64,000 nucleotides of DNA from Microbacterium sp. SZ1 (GCF_002362255.1 NZ_LPVV01000002.1:1-64000); one strand, 5' to 3'; positions 24,749 through 33,230 are shown, numbered from the stretch's first letter. Numbers and translations: made by a program. Notes: generated from the letters alone by a model not told the origin.

Positions 24749-26032
24749 TCAGCCCTCGGCGGGCGCGACGCAGGCGACGGCCGTGTCGGCGATCGCCTGG
24801 TGATACTGCTCAGCCGTGAAGGGCAGGCCGAACTCGGGGGCCGTCTGCCCGGACGCCGCGGGGGCCTTCGACGCGATGGCGGCGAGCTCCCACGCGAGGT
24901 ACGCGGCGATCGTACCGCCCTGCGTCGAGTCGTTGAGCGACACCGCGACCGTGAACCCGGTGGTCGGATCGGAGTACGCGGCGGTGGCGTAACCCGGAGT
25001 CCAGCCGTACTGTCCGATCATCGATCCGACGAGGCTCGCACCGCCGGTCGCCTGCTGCCAGGACGGAGCACCGTCGTAGGCCGGCAGCGGCGCTCCGAAG
25101 CGGTTCGGCTCCTCCTCGGTGCGCAGTACCTGGGCGGCCTCGGCCTGGGCGTACCGACCGAGGTCCTCGATGGTCGACACGACGCCGGAGTCGGTGAACC
25201 CGGTGCTCGACGACAGGGTCGTGATGTCCACGGGGGCCGCGCAGTTGTATCCGCCCTCGACCGCCGACAGATAGTGGCCGTTCATGACGGGGCCGGTCGA
25301 CGGCGGGGCCGCAGTCGCCCGCGGCAGCGACGTGTCCGCGAGCCCGAGGGGCTCGGTGACGTACTCGGAGATCAGCTCGGCGGCCGTCATCCCGGAGGCG
25401 CGCTCCAGCGCCAGGCCGAGGATCAGGTATCCGGAGTCGGACTCGCGGTAGGCGGTGTGCGGCGCGATGCGGCCGGCACCCAGACCGTAGGAGGCCAGCT
25501 CGAGCGGAGCCCAGACACGCTCAGGAGTGTTCAGCCACGCGGACTTCGCGACGGCCTCGGACGAGCCGATGCCGCTCGTGCCGTTGCACAGGTCGACCAG
25601 CGTGATGTCGGTCATGTCCGGCACACCCGAGACGTAGTCGGGAACGGGATCGTCGAGCTCGACGGTCCCCTCGTCGGCGAGCGCGTACAGCACGTCGCAG
25701 GTCATCAGGCGGGTCACATCGCCGATGCGGAACGCCATGTCGGTGCTGATCTCATCACCTGCGCCCGGCTCCTGGGTTCCCACGCCGGTGACCCAGGTGC
25801 CGCTCCACGGCACCCAGACGCCGACGACGGCGCCGGTCGCGCCCGAAGCCGTGAGGGCGTTGTTCACGGCATCCTGCATGGCCGCGACCGTGTCGTCGGG
25901 CAGAGCGCCGTCGACCTGAGCCGGTGGCTCGTAGGTGAAGGAGGGCTCGGACGTGCACCCGGTGAGGAAGATCCCGAGCATGGCGACGCCGGCCGCTGCT
26001 GCGCGGAACCTGCGCGACGAGAGAAGCTGCAT
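24749..26032 (-). CDS. Beta-lactamase-fold lipoprotein with degenerate active site
   Basis: 427 aa. Lipoprotein signal peptide with lipobox LTGC (Cys 26). The rest aligns by pattern to serine beta-lactamase/class C penicillin-binding proteins (LCNGTSGIGS, SGYLILGLALERASGM, YVTEPLGLADTSLP, MIGQYGWTPGYATA). All three catalytic motifs look replaced: the SxxK position reads D105-V-T-R108, the YxN position reads E197-S-D199, and the K/H-T-G region reads WTPG. It therefore probably lacks acylation activity and may bind peptidoglycan or act as a scaffold. Several Cys in the mature part could form disulfides. Upstream of corA. Confidence 0.8.
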   Translation of the reverse strand: MQLLSSRRFRAAAAGVAMLGIFLTGCTSEPSFTYEPPAQVDGALPDDTVAAMQDAVNNALTASGATGAVVGVWVPWSGTWVTGVGTQEPGAGDEISTDMAFRIGDVTRLMTCDVLYALADEGTVELDDPVPDYVSGVPDMTDITLVDLCNGTSGIGSSEAVAKSAWLNTPERVWAPLELASYGLGAGRIAPHTAYRESDSGYLILGLALERASGMTAAELISEYVTEPLGLADTSLPRATAAPPSTGPVMNGHYLSAVEGGYNCAAPVDITTLSSSTGFTDSGVVSTIEDLGRYAQAEAAQVLRTEEEPNRFGAPLPAYDGAPSWQQATGGASLVGSMIGQYGWTPGYATAAYSDPTTGFTVAVSLNDSTQGGTIAAYLAWELAAIASKAPAASGQTAPEFGLPFTAEQYHQAIADTAVACVAPAEG

Positions 26033-26118
26033 GAAGGGGACCCCCGGAAGACGTGTCTCCCGAGTCTAGAACGCGGATGCTGAAAGTACGCATCGGGCGT
26101 GCCCGTAGGGTGATGATC

Positions 26119-26433
26119 ATGCCCCACACGTTCGATGCCGATATCATCGCCGCCGTCCTCCGCCACATGAACGGCGACCACACCGACGACAACCTGCTGA
26201 TCGCCCGGGCGTTCTCCACCGACGAGGAGGGCGAGGTCACGGGGTCCACCATGACCGGGTTCGACGGTGACGGCGGCACGTGGAGTGTGACCCGCGGGGG
26301 CACGGCATCCGAGCTGCGCGTCCCGTGGCCGGGCGGTCCCATCACCGAGCGTCCGGCGGTGCGGCGCGAGGTCGTCGCGATCTACGACCTCGCCTGCGCG
26401 AAGCTGGGCATCGAACCCCGACCTCACGACTGA
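26119..26433 (+). CDS. DUF2470 (HugZ-like haem utilisation) protein
   Basis: 104 aa. The block IIAAVLRHMNGDHTDDNLLIARAF is the core of the DUF2470 domain found at the C terminus of HugZ-type haem-degrading proteins; here it stands alone. ATG 26119 has TAGGGT seven bases upstream; ATG 26113 is an alternative. It lies 182 bases upstream of a haem oxygenase gene on the same strand, consistent with a role in haem handling. Confidence 0.75.
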   Translation: MPHTFDADIIAAVLRHMNGDHTDDNLLIARAFSTDEEGEVTGSTMTGFDGDGGTWSVTRGGTASELRVPWPGGPITERPAVRREVVAIYDLACAKLGIEPRPHD

Positions 26434-26461
26434 CGACGCGCACGGACGCGGCCTTTCGTTT

Positions 26462-26545
26462 CGCCGAGCCACCCCCTTCTCGCCGAGCCACCCCCTACGG
26501 CACGGTGGGAAGAGGGTGGTTCGATGCGAAGGGGGTGGCTCGGCG
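26462..26545. repeat. Inverted repeat with a duplicated left arm
   Basis: CGCCGAGCCACCCCCTTC (26462-26479) is repeated directly for 16 bases at 26481-26496 and is perfectly complemented at 26528-26545 (18-bp stem). It lies after the DUF2470 gene and before the haem oxygenase promoter. It may terminate the upstream unit. Related in sequence to the repeat at 42452. Confidence 0.75.
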
Positions 26546-26586
26546 TGGGAGTGGGGCGCAGGCGGCGTGACATCGAGGGTTTCGCT

Positions 26587-26609
26587 TCAAGTTAGGCAAC
26601 CCTTACACT
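26587..26609 (+). promoter_or_regulatory. IdeR/DtxR-type iron box overlapping the haem oxygenase -10
   Basis: TCAAGTTAGGCAACCCTTA (26587-26605) matches 14 of 19 positions of the DtxR consensus (TTAGGTTAGGCTAACCTAA in one orientation). It overlaps TACACT (26604-26609), which lies six bases before the ATG at 26616. Iron-loaded IdeR should therefore repress the gene. Confidence 0.7.
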
Positions 26610-26615
26610 GAGGAC

Positions 26616-27263
26616 ATGTCCGAGATCCTCTCCTTCTCCGCCGCCCTCCGTGAGCGCTCCTCCGGTTCGCATTCGCGCAGCGAAGGGGCGGGCTTCATGT
26701 CCGATCTGCTCAAGGGCGAGGGATCCCGCGAGGACTACATCTCGCTCGTCGCCCAGCACTACTTCATCTACGAGGCGCTCGAGGGCGCGGGCGATCGGAT
26801 GCGTCAGGACCCCGTCGCGTCGGTCTTCCTCAGCGACAAGCTCACCCGCCTCCCCGCCCTCGAGGCGGACCTCGCGTTCCTGCTCGGCGAGGAGTGGCGC
26901 GAGCTCATCAGCCCGCTGCCCACCACGCAGCGCTACGTCGAGCGCATCCGCCAGGTCGGCGCGACCTGGGCCGGCGGCTTCGTCGCCCACCACTACACCC
27001 GGTACCTCGGCGACCTGTCGGGCGGCATCTTCATCGGCCGCGTCATGGCACGTCGCTTCGGCTTCGAGACCAACGGGATCGGCTTCTACCTGTTCGACGA
27101 CATCGCCGACCCGAACGCCTTCAAGGACGTCTACCGCGAGCAGCTCGACGCCGCCCCGTGGGACGACGCCGAGCGCGAGCGCGTGATCGACGAGGTGCTG
27201 CTCGCCTACCGCTTCAACACCGAGCTCTTCGAAGACCTCGACCGCGCGCGCGTCGCCGCCTGA
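26616..27263 (+). CDS. hmuO: Biliverdin-producing haem oxygenase
   Basis: 215 aa, the size of HmuO-type enzymes. The haem-ligand region SGSHSRSEGAGFMSDLL places the proximal His at residue 19; the distal helix carries YLGDLSGGIFIG, the flexible glycine segment over the haem. It opens haem to biliverdin, CO and Fe2+ using O2 and electrons. The start is set by TACACT six bases upstream, so the mRNA is probably leaderless. The iron box over the promoter indicates induction under iron limitation. With the DUF2470 gene it forms a haem-iron locus; no haem transporter is within the window. Confidence 0.92.
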   Translation: MSEILSFSAALRERSSGSHSRSEGAGFMSDLLKGEGSREDYISLVAQHYFIYEALEGAGDRMRQDPVASVFLSDKLTRLPALEADLAFLLGEEWRELISPLPTTQRYVERIRQVGATWAGGFVAHHYTRYLGDLSGGIFIGRVMARRFGFETNGIGFYLFDDIADPNAFKDVYREQLDAAPWDDAERERVIDEVLLAYRFNTELFEDLDRARVAA

Positions 27264-27292
27264 CGCCGCTCACTCGACGACCTTCGGGCCAC

Positions 27293-27330
27293 CGGGTCGT
27301 TGCGCGAGGAGCGCAGCGACGAGACGAAAC
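27293..27330. repeat. REP-like element, copy 1
   Basis: Starts GGTCGTTGCGCGAG and ends GACGAGACGAAACGC. It matches the element at 52524-52554 (reverse orientation) apart from a short insertion, and shares both ends with 37160-37200. Preceded by CGACGACC, giving a small stem with GGTCGTTG. It lies between haem oxygenase and the convergent helicase gene. Confidence 0.7.
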
Positions 27331-27351
27331 GCACCACACCCCGCTGACGCC

Positions 27352-28758
27352 TCAGGCGCGGCCCACCTCCGGCGTCGACCGCGCCAGCCACGCGTCGCGC
27401 ATGAATCGCCGCACGTCCTCGTCGACGCGGATGTCGCTCGGGCGGAGCGGCCGCGACAGATACAGTCCGTCGAGCGACGTGAGCCGGGAGAGCGCGACAT
27501 AGGTCTGACCGGGGGCGAACGCACCGGATCCGAGATCGATGATCGCCCGGTCGTAGGTCTTCCCCTGCGACTTGTGAATGGTAACCGCCCACGCCAGACG
27601 GAGCGGGAACTGCGTGAACTCCGCGATGACGTCGCGCGTCAGCTTCTTCGTCGTCGGCTCGTACGAGTACCGGAATCGCTCCCACACAGCGGGTTCGACG
27701 TCGACCTCCTCGCCGTCGATCTCGACGCGCACGGTCTCGCCGAGGATGCGCACGACCGTTCCGATCGTGCCGTTGACCCACCGCGGCGGCTCCCCCGACA
27801 TCGACGTGTCGTTGCGCAGGAACATCACCTGCGCGCCGACCTTGAGCTTGAGTTCGGTCTCAGCGGGCAGCGACGCCTCTCCGCGGCCGAACTCGCCGTT
27901 GATCTCGGCCTTCGCTGTCTGCTCCTTGCCCGGCAGCGCCGCGAGGTGACGGCTGTTGATGCCGTTGACGATGTCGTTGCGGGTCGCGAGCGTGATCATC
28001 GGCACCTCGCCCGGCTCGGGCTCGGGAGGCGTCCGCGCACCCTGCGTATTGAGCACCCCGGCGATCTCGGCGGTCACGCGGCCGTAGCGCACGGCGTTCA
28101 GCATGGCCTTGAACCCGTCGTCGGACTGCCGGTGGATCTGCACGAGCTCGCGCACATGCAGCTCCGCACGGGTGTCGACCGCGAAGAGCGCGTCACCCGA
28201 GGGTGCGGCGGCGTCGTCGCCGTCGAAGCCGACCCAGACCTTCGCGTCGAAGAACCAGAACGACCGGTAGTGATCCTTCACGTACCGCAGCTCGTCGCCG
28301 CGCGGCGGCACCGGCGCCAGCTGGTACGGATCGCCGAACATCACGACCTGCACGCCGCCGAACGGGATGCCGCGCTTGCCGCGCGCCTGTCGGAGCGAGC
28401 GATCGATCGCGTCCATGAGGTCGGCGTTCACCATCGAGATCTCGTCGATCACGAGCGTCTCGATCGCGTTGAGGATCCGGCGGGTGTTGTCGTTCTGGTC
28501 GATGTCGGAGTCGCCGATCAACCCGATCGGCAGGCGGAACAGCGAGTGGATCGTCTGTCCCTCCACATTGAGGGCGGCGACTCCGGTCGGCGCGCAGATG
28601 GCGATCTGCTTCTTGGTGTTCCACGAGAAGTACTGCAGCAGGGTCGACTTGCCCGTGCCGGCGCGCCCCGTGATGAAGACGTGCTCACTCGTGTCCTCGA
28701 TCAGCCGGAACAGCTCCTGCTGCTCGTCTGACAGGGCGGGAAAGGACACGACTCTCAT
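27352..28758 (-). CDS. PIF1/RecD-like superfamily 1 helicase
   Basis: 468 aa. Walker A GRAGTGKST near residue 30, Walker B VIDEISM, the FGDPYQLAPV motif III and the C-terminal motif VI region TIHKSQGKTYDRAIIDLG with YVALSRLTSLDGLYL are all visible, marking a PIF1-type SF1B DNA helicase. N-terminal half ATPase, with a small SH3-like segment (GAQVMFLRNDT) before the last motifs. ATG 28758 is chosen; a GTG at 28794 is possible and neither has a clear ribosome site. Stand-alone gene, likely replication or recombination support. Confidence 0.85.
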   Translation of the reverse strand: MRVVSFPALSDEQQELFRLIEDTSEHVFITGRAGTGKSTLLQYFSWNTKKQIAICAPTGVAALNVEGQTIHSLFRLPIGLIGDSDIDQNDNTRRILNAIETLVIDEISMVNADLMDAIDRSLRQARGKRGIPFGGVQVVMFGDPYQLAPVPPRGDELRYVKDHYRSFWFFDAKVWVGFDGDDAAAPSGDALFAVDTRAELHVRELVQIHRQSDDGFKAMLNAVRYGRVTAEIAGVLNTQGARTPPEPEPGEVPMITLATRNDIVNGINSRHLAALPGKEQTAKAEINGEFGRGEASLPAETELKLKVGAQVMFLRNDTSMSGEPPRWVNGTIGTVVRILGETVRVEIDGEEVDVEPAVWERFRYSYEPTTKKLTRDVIAEFTQFPLRLAWAVTIHKSQGKTYDRAIIDLGSGAFAPGQTYVALSRLTSLDGLYLSRPLRPSDIRVDEDVRRFMRDAWLARSTPEVGRA

Positions 28759-28853
28759 GGTACGTGGCGCAGCGGCACGGCATCCCTCTGACACGGAGGC
28801 GGCGCCCCGTCGACGCTCGGCGTCCCCCCAGCGCCCCCTCCTAGACTTGCGCC

Positions 28854-29918
28854 ATGCAGCAGGTCGAGACGAAGGCGCCCCGGCGCTCCCGTCTCGCTGC
28901 CGACCTCGCGCTCCTCGCCGTCGTCGGACTCGTGCTCGTCGCCGCCCTCGCGGCGGGCGGCGCCACGCTGTACCAGCAGTTCTACGGCCCGTCCGCGTTC
29001 GTCCAGCGATATCTCGACCTGCTCTCGCAGGGCAAGGCCGCCGACGCGCTCCGTGTGCCGGGGGTGGCCATCGACAGCGAGACGCTGGAGAATGCCGGGA
29101 TCATGGCCTCGGCATCCGAAGCCATGCTGCGCCAAGCCGCGCTCGCGCCGCTCTCGCAGGTCGAGGTCGTCTCGGAGAAGCCCGAAGGCGACCATGTGGC
29201 GGTCACGGTGTCGTACCGCGCGGGCGAGCACGAGGGCACGACGACGTTCTCGGTAGCGCAGGACGGCTGGGCGGGGGTCACCCCGAACTGGCGCTTCACC
29301 ACCAGCCCGCTCGCGGTGGTGAACCTCACGCTGCGCGGCGCCGACCGGTTCGCGATCAACGGATTCGAGGTCGACCGGCGGCAGATCTCCGCCGACGCCA
29401 CCCCGCTCGATCCGCTCCCGATGCTGGTGTTCACGCCCGGCATCTACTCCGTGACCGTCGACACGCCGATCTCGACGTCGACGGGTGTGGGCGTGCTGGC
29501 CGACACCCCGCTCGCCATCACCCCGCTCGACGTGCAGACCGAGCCGACCGAGGAGTTCGTGGCAGTCGTGCAGCAGCGCGTCGAGGAGTTCCTGACCGAG
29601 TGCACGACGCAGGAGGTGCTGCAGCCGACGGCCTGCCCGTTCGGGCTCGAGGTGTCGAACCGCATCGCCTCGCTGCCGCAGTGGTCGATCGCGGCGCAGC
29701 CGCAGGTCACGGTCGTTCCTGACGAGAACGGCCAGTGGAGCATCCCCCCGACGGATGCCGTGGCGCACGTCGAGGTCGAGATCCGCTCCCTCTTCGACGG
29801 CAAGGTGCAGGCGGTCTCCGAGGACGTGCCGTTCCAGGTGAACGGCACCATCGCGATCCTGCCCGACGGCTCGGCGTCGATCCGGGTCGGGTCGCCGGAG
29901 GACGCGCCGCAGGACTAG
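28854..29918 (+). CDS. Membrane-anchored hypothetical protein
   Basis: 354 aa. One N-terminal membrane helix (LALLAVVGLVLVAALAAGGATLY, about residues 18-40), then an extracytoplasmic part: an NTF2-like helical start (FVQRYLDLLSQGKAADALRV) followed by beta-rich repeats. No catalytic motif recognised. TAGACT six bases before the ATG gives a leaderless start. Divergent from the helicase gene; its stop shares a CTAG with the convergent CopD-CtaG gene. A surface protein of unknown function, of a type common in Microbacteriaceae in my judgement. Confidence 0.7.
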   Translation: MQQVETKAPRRSRLAADLALLAVVGLVLVAALAAGGATLYQQFYGPSAFVQRYLDLLSQGKAADALRVPGVAIDSETLENAGIMASASEAMLRQAALAPLSQVEVVSEKPEGDHVAVTVSYRAGEHEGTTTFSVAQDGWAGVTPNWRFTTSPLAVVNLTLRGADRFAINGFEVDRRQISADATPLDPLPMLVFTPGIYSVTVDTPISTSTGVGVLADTPLAITPLDVQTEPTEEFVAVVQQRVEEFLTECTTQEVLQPTACPFGLEVSNRIASLPQWSIAAQPQVTVVPDENGQWSIPPTDAVAHVEVEIRSLFDGKVQAVSEDVPFQVNGTIAILPDGSASIRVGSPEDAPQD

Positions 29919-31924
29919 CGCGCTGCGCGCTCGGCCTCGCGCCGGTCGCGGTCGGCGAGCTCGGCGAGCCGGGCGTTGTACTCCTCGAGCTCGGCATCGC
30001 CCGTGCGGTCGGCATGCCGATCGCGGCGCTTCTGCAGCTTCGTGTCGCTCCGGCTCCACTGGATCGCCACCGTGATCGCGAGGATCAGGGTGGGGATCTC
30101 GCCGATCGACCACGCGATGCCGCCGCCGATGTACTGATCCTCCATCGGGGAGGGGCCCCAGTCGCGGCCCATCGAGCCGAACCAGTCGGCGACCATCAGC
30201 CCCTCCTGCATCATCATCGCCATGCCGAAGAACGCGTGCATGGCCATGACAGCGATGAGGGTGATGAGACGGCCCGGGTACGGCAGGCGGTAGGGCACGG
30301 GGTCGGCCCCGACGAGGCTCATGACGAACAGGTACCCCGAGATCAGGAAGTGCGCGACCATCCACTCATGGCCCAGGTGCTCGTACATCGACCAGCGCAC
30401 GAGGTCGGTGAAGTAGAACGCCCAGAGCGAGACGATGAAGATCGCCGCCGCGACGAACGGGTGGGTGACCACCTTCGCGAACGGCGAGTGCACGGCCCAC
30501 ATGATCCACTCGCGACCGCCGCGCGTGCCGTCGTCGCGCTTGTGGATCGCGCGGAGCGCGAGGGTGACCGGGGCGCCGGAGACCAGCAGCAGCGGGATCG
30601 CCATCGACAGCATCATGTGCCCGAGCATGTGCACGCTGAAGAGGTACTCCTGGTAGGCGTTGATGGGCCCGCCGGTCACCCACACGAGCATGAGCATCCC
30701 GAGCACCCAGAAGACGGTGCGGTGGATCGGCCAGCGGTCGCCGCGCTTCTGCAGGCGACGCACACCGGCGAGATAGAAGAACAGACCGAAGCCGGCGGCG
30801 ACGAGCCAGAGGATGTCGATGTCCCACGCCGTGAACCAGCGATCGATGGTGAACTCGGGCGGCAGCGGCGAACGCGTGAGGTTCTCGGCGGGCGTCTGCA
30901 CGAACGCCGCCTCCTCGCCCGTGGGCGGGGGTGTCCGTGCGAGTGCTGCGGCGGCGCCGGAGGCGAGGCCCATCAGCGCGATCTCGCCGAGCACCAGCAT
31001 CCAGAACCAGCGCGCCGCCTGCGGCCCGTCGAGCCGTGGGATGAGGCGGATGCGATACCAGGCGCCGAACAGTCCCATGCCGACGAGCAGCACGACCTTG
31101 GCGATGAGGATGCCGCCGTACGGCGTCATGAGCTGCGTGATGTCGCCGAGGGCGACCACCGACCGGGCGAGTCCGGAGACCGCGACGACCACGAACGCCG
31201 CGATGGCGAGGCTCGAGTAGCGGGAGACGAGCTTCGCCGTGCCGATGTCGGAGCGACCGCGCAGCACGATAACGAGCAGCAGGCCGCCCAGCCAGACCGC
31301 CGCGCCGATCGTGTGCAGCAGGATCGAGTTCACGGCCACGTTGTGACCCGACAGCTCTCCGGAGTGCCCCTGGGTCGCGAGAGGGAGGAAGGATGCCGCG
31401 GCGAGGATCGCCGTCAGGAGTGTGGGCAGCCAGCTGCGCCACGCGAACACGAGCACGGTGATGATCGACCCCATGATCGTCGTGATGAGCCACGACTGGC
31501 CGAGCGCGGTCTCGAGCAGGAAGCGGCCGAGCTGTGTGCCGAATTCGCGCTCGGCGCTCAGCTGCGGGTTGAACGCGGCCATGAACGTGAGGAACGCGCT
31601 GATGCCCGCGGTGACCGTGAACACGGCTGCGCCGACGGATGCCGTGTTGAGCGCGACCTCGAAGGACTTCTGCTCCGACTTCAGCGCGAACAGGGCGAGG
31701 ACGAGGGAGCCGAGCATGGCCGCGGCGGCGATGTTCATCACCAGCTTGACCACGGGGATCGCCCAGCGCACGAACGGTCCGGGGTCCTGGAGAAGGAGCG
31801 GGGCCGCGCCTCCGCCGAGGATCAGGGCGACGACGACGGCGACGAGTCCGCCCGCGAGCAGGATGCCGACGCCGACTGCACGATAGGCAGGGCTCGTCGG
31901 GGCTGACACGGCGCGGGAACTCAC
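29915..31924 (-). CDS. CopD-CtaG fusion: copper import / cytochrome oxidase assembly protein
   Basis: 669 aa polytopic membrane protein. The N-terminal half (about residues 15-340) is CopD-like with eight or so helices, including SGHNVAVNSILLHTIGAAVWLGGL, whose His residues may bind copper. The C-terminal half is a caa3-type CtaG domain (TAWDIDILWLVAAG, LFSVHMLGHMMLSMAIPLLL, HAFFGMAMM). Such fusions are standard in actinobacteria and deliver copper to cytochrome oxidase. The last 50 residues are charged and cytoplasmic. Stand-alone unit. Confidence 0.88.
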   Translation of the reverse strand: MSSRAVSAPTSPAYRAVGVGILLAGGLVAVVVALILGGGAAPLLLQDPGPFVRWAIPVVKLVMNIAAAAMLGSLVLALFALKSEQKSFEVALNTASVGAAVFTVTAGISAFLTFMAAFNPQLSAEREFGTQLGRFLLETALGQSWLITTIMGSIITVLVFAWRSWLPTLLTAILAAASFLPLATQGHSGELSGHNVAVNSILLHTIGAAVWLGGLLLVIVLRGRSDIGTAKLVSRYSSLAIAAFVVVAVSGLARSVVALGDITQLMTPYGGILIAKVVLLVGMGLFGAWYRIRLIPRLDGPQAARWFWMLVLGEIALMGLASGAAAALARTPPPTGEEAAFVQTPAENLTRSPLPPEFTIDRWFTAWDIDILWLVAAGFGLFFYLAGVRRLQKRGDRWPIHRTVFWVLGMLMLVWVTGGPINAYQEYLFSVHMLGHMMLSMAIPLLLVSGAPVTLALRAIHKRDDGTRGGREWIMWAVHSPFAKVVTHPFVAAAIFIVSLWAFYFTDLVRWSMYEHLGHEWMVAHFLISGYLFVMSLVGADPVPYRLPYPGRLITLIAVMAMHAFFGMAMMMQEGLMVADWFGSMGRDWGPSPMEDQYIGGGIAWSIGEIPTLILAITVAIQWSRSDTKLQKRRDRHADRTGDAELEEYNARLAELADRDRREAERAAR

Positions 31925-31961
31925 CCCTCCAGCCTAAGCCGCGCGGCCGGGGAGGACGCGC

Positions 31962-31997
31962 CGAAGGCCGCCCCCGGCGGATCGGGAGCGGCCTTCG
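31962..31997 (-). terminator. Terminator of the HU gene
   Basis: CGAAGGCCGC (31962-31971) pairs perfectly with 31988-31997 around a 16-base loop, immediately after the HU stop on the minus strand. Confidence 0.6.
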
Positions 31998-32009
31998 AGA
32001 GGTGCGGTC

Positions 32010-32297
32010 TTACTTGACGGCAGCCTTGAGCTTGGAACCGGCGGTCACCTTGACGCGCTTGCCGGCCGGGATCTTGATCTCGGCACCGGTCTGCGGGTTG
32101 CGGCCCGTGCGAGCGGCGGTCGCGACCTGCTCGAACGAGATCCAGCCCGGGATCGAAACCTTGCTGCCCTTGGCAACAGCGTCGGAGACCGAGGAGAACA
32201 GCGCGTCGAGAACGCCCGAGACGGTGGCCTGGCTCTGGCCGGTGGCGGAAGCGATGCTCGCGACGAGCTCGGTCTTGGTGATGGACTTGTCAGCCAT
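32010..32297 (-). CDS. hup: HU-family nucleoid protein
   Basis: 95 aa, normal HU length. Begins ADKSITKTELVASIASATGQSQ and has the DNA-intercalating arm with RTGRNPQTGAEIKIPAGKRVKV. GGAGGA precedes the ATG. No Lys-rich C-terminal extension of the mycobacterial HupB type is present, so this is the short form. Dimeric DNA-bending protein of the nucleoid. It has an unusual palindromic 5' leader (32309-32357). Confidence 0.93.
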   Translation of the reverse strand: MADKSITKTELVASIASATGQSQATVSGVLDALFSSVSDAVAKGSKVSIPGWISFEQVATAARTGRNPQTGAEIKIPAGKRVKVTAGSKLKAAVK

Positions 32298-32308
32298 GTC
32301 ATCCTCCA

Positions 32309-32357
32309 GCGACGGATCCGTCGCATCGTTTGTGGTGCGGCAGGCGGCTGCCTGCCG
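32309..32357 (-). promoter_or_regulatory. Two palindromes in the HU 5' leader
   Basis: GCGACGGATCCGTCGC (32309-32324) is a perfect 16-base palindrome and CGGCAGGC (32338-32345) pairs perfectly with 32350-32357 around GGCT. Both lie between the ribosome site of the HU gene and its likely upstream promoter, so they could fold in the leader RNA or bind a protein. Confidence 0.55.
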
Positions 32358-32496
32358 TTGGTCGTGTGACCGCCTTGAATGTACCAACGACGACCCACAT
32401 TTCCGCGTCATTTCGCGGGTTTTGGGCTTTTCCTTGGCGTGTCGTGGTGCAGATGTGACGAAAGTGACGTGTGAGGACGGGCCGAGACGGGCCCCG

Positions 32497-33081
32497 TCAC
32501 GCTGGGCGATGGCCCTCGACGACGGCCCGCGCGGTGCGTTCGAAGGCCGGGGCGACACGGTCCTCGCCGTCGAGGTATCCGCCGACGAGCGCCGCGTCGC
32601 GGAGTAGCACGAGTGACGCCGCGACGTCGGACGGATGGTCGAGCCCGGCCCCCGCAGCGACCTCCTCGAGAGTCGAGCGGAACCATTCGCGGTGTTCGTC
32701 GATGAGGGTGCGCACCGGACCCCCGGCGTCGGGATACTCCGCCGCGGCGTTGATGAAGGGGCAGCCTCGCGTGTGCCGGTGCCGAATGTCGGCGGCGATG
32801 CCGTCGATGACCGCGTCGACGAGAGCCGCTGGGTCCGTCACATCGGCGCCCGCCTGATCGAACATCGCCCGGAGCAGCTCGTCCTCGTTGCGAAGGTAGG
32901 CGAGCACGAGGTTCTCCTTGCCGCCGAACTGCTTGTAGAGGGTGGCTCGCGTCACCTCCGCCTCGTCGATGATCCGGTCGACGCCGACCGCGTGGATCCC
33001 TTCCTCGTAGAAGAGACGGGTCGCCGTGTCGATCAGGCGTGTGCGCGCGGCGCTGGGCCGCCGGAGAGTGGTGGTGTCCAT
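32497..33081 (-). CDS. TetR-family repressor
   Basis: 194 aa. N-terminal TetR HTH (TRLIDTATRLFYEEGIHAVGVDRII, then ATLYKQFGGKENLVLAYL), followed by a helical ligand domain with the RGCPFINAAAEYPD block seen in many TetR regulators of hydrolase or detoxification genes. AGAGGGA lies six bases before the ATG at 33081. Divergent from the alpha/beta hydrolase gene; the palindrome 33161-33176 within the hydrolase promoter is the likely operator. Confidence 0.88.
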   Translation of the reverse strand: MDTTTLRRPSAARTRLIDTATRLFYEEGIHAVGVDRIIDEAEVTRATLYKQFGGKENLVLAYLRNEDELLRAMFDQAGADVTDPAALVDAVIDGIAADIRHRHTRGCPFINAAAEYPDAGGPVRTLIDEHREWFRSTLEEVAAGAGLDHPSDVAASLVLLRDAALVGGYLDGEDRVAPAFERTARAVVEGHRPA

Positions 33082-33150
33082 GGTGATCCCTCTCATCGTG
33101 GCATCCGTCCTGTCGTTCCCCGGATCACGACGTCGACTTTTTGGGAATGG

Positions 33151-33180
33151 TTGCGGTGGATAGAACGTTCGGTCTACTAT
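33151..33180 (+). promoter_or_regulatory. TetR-controlled promoter of the hydrolase gene
   Basis: TTGCGG (33151-33156) and TACTAT (33175-33180) are 18 bases apart. TAGAACGTTCGGTCTA (33161-33176) is an inverted repeat of form TAGANCGNNCGNTCTA that fills the spacer and touches the -10, a typical TetR operator position. Confidence 0.72.
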
Positions 33181-33230
33181 CACGATATCGCATCCCGCAC
33201 CGGCGGGATCGGAACAGAGGAGAAGACGAG

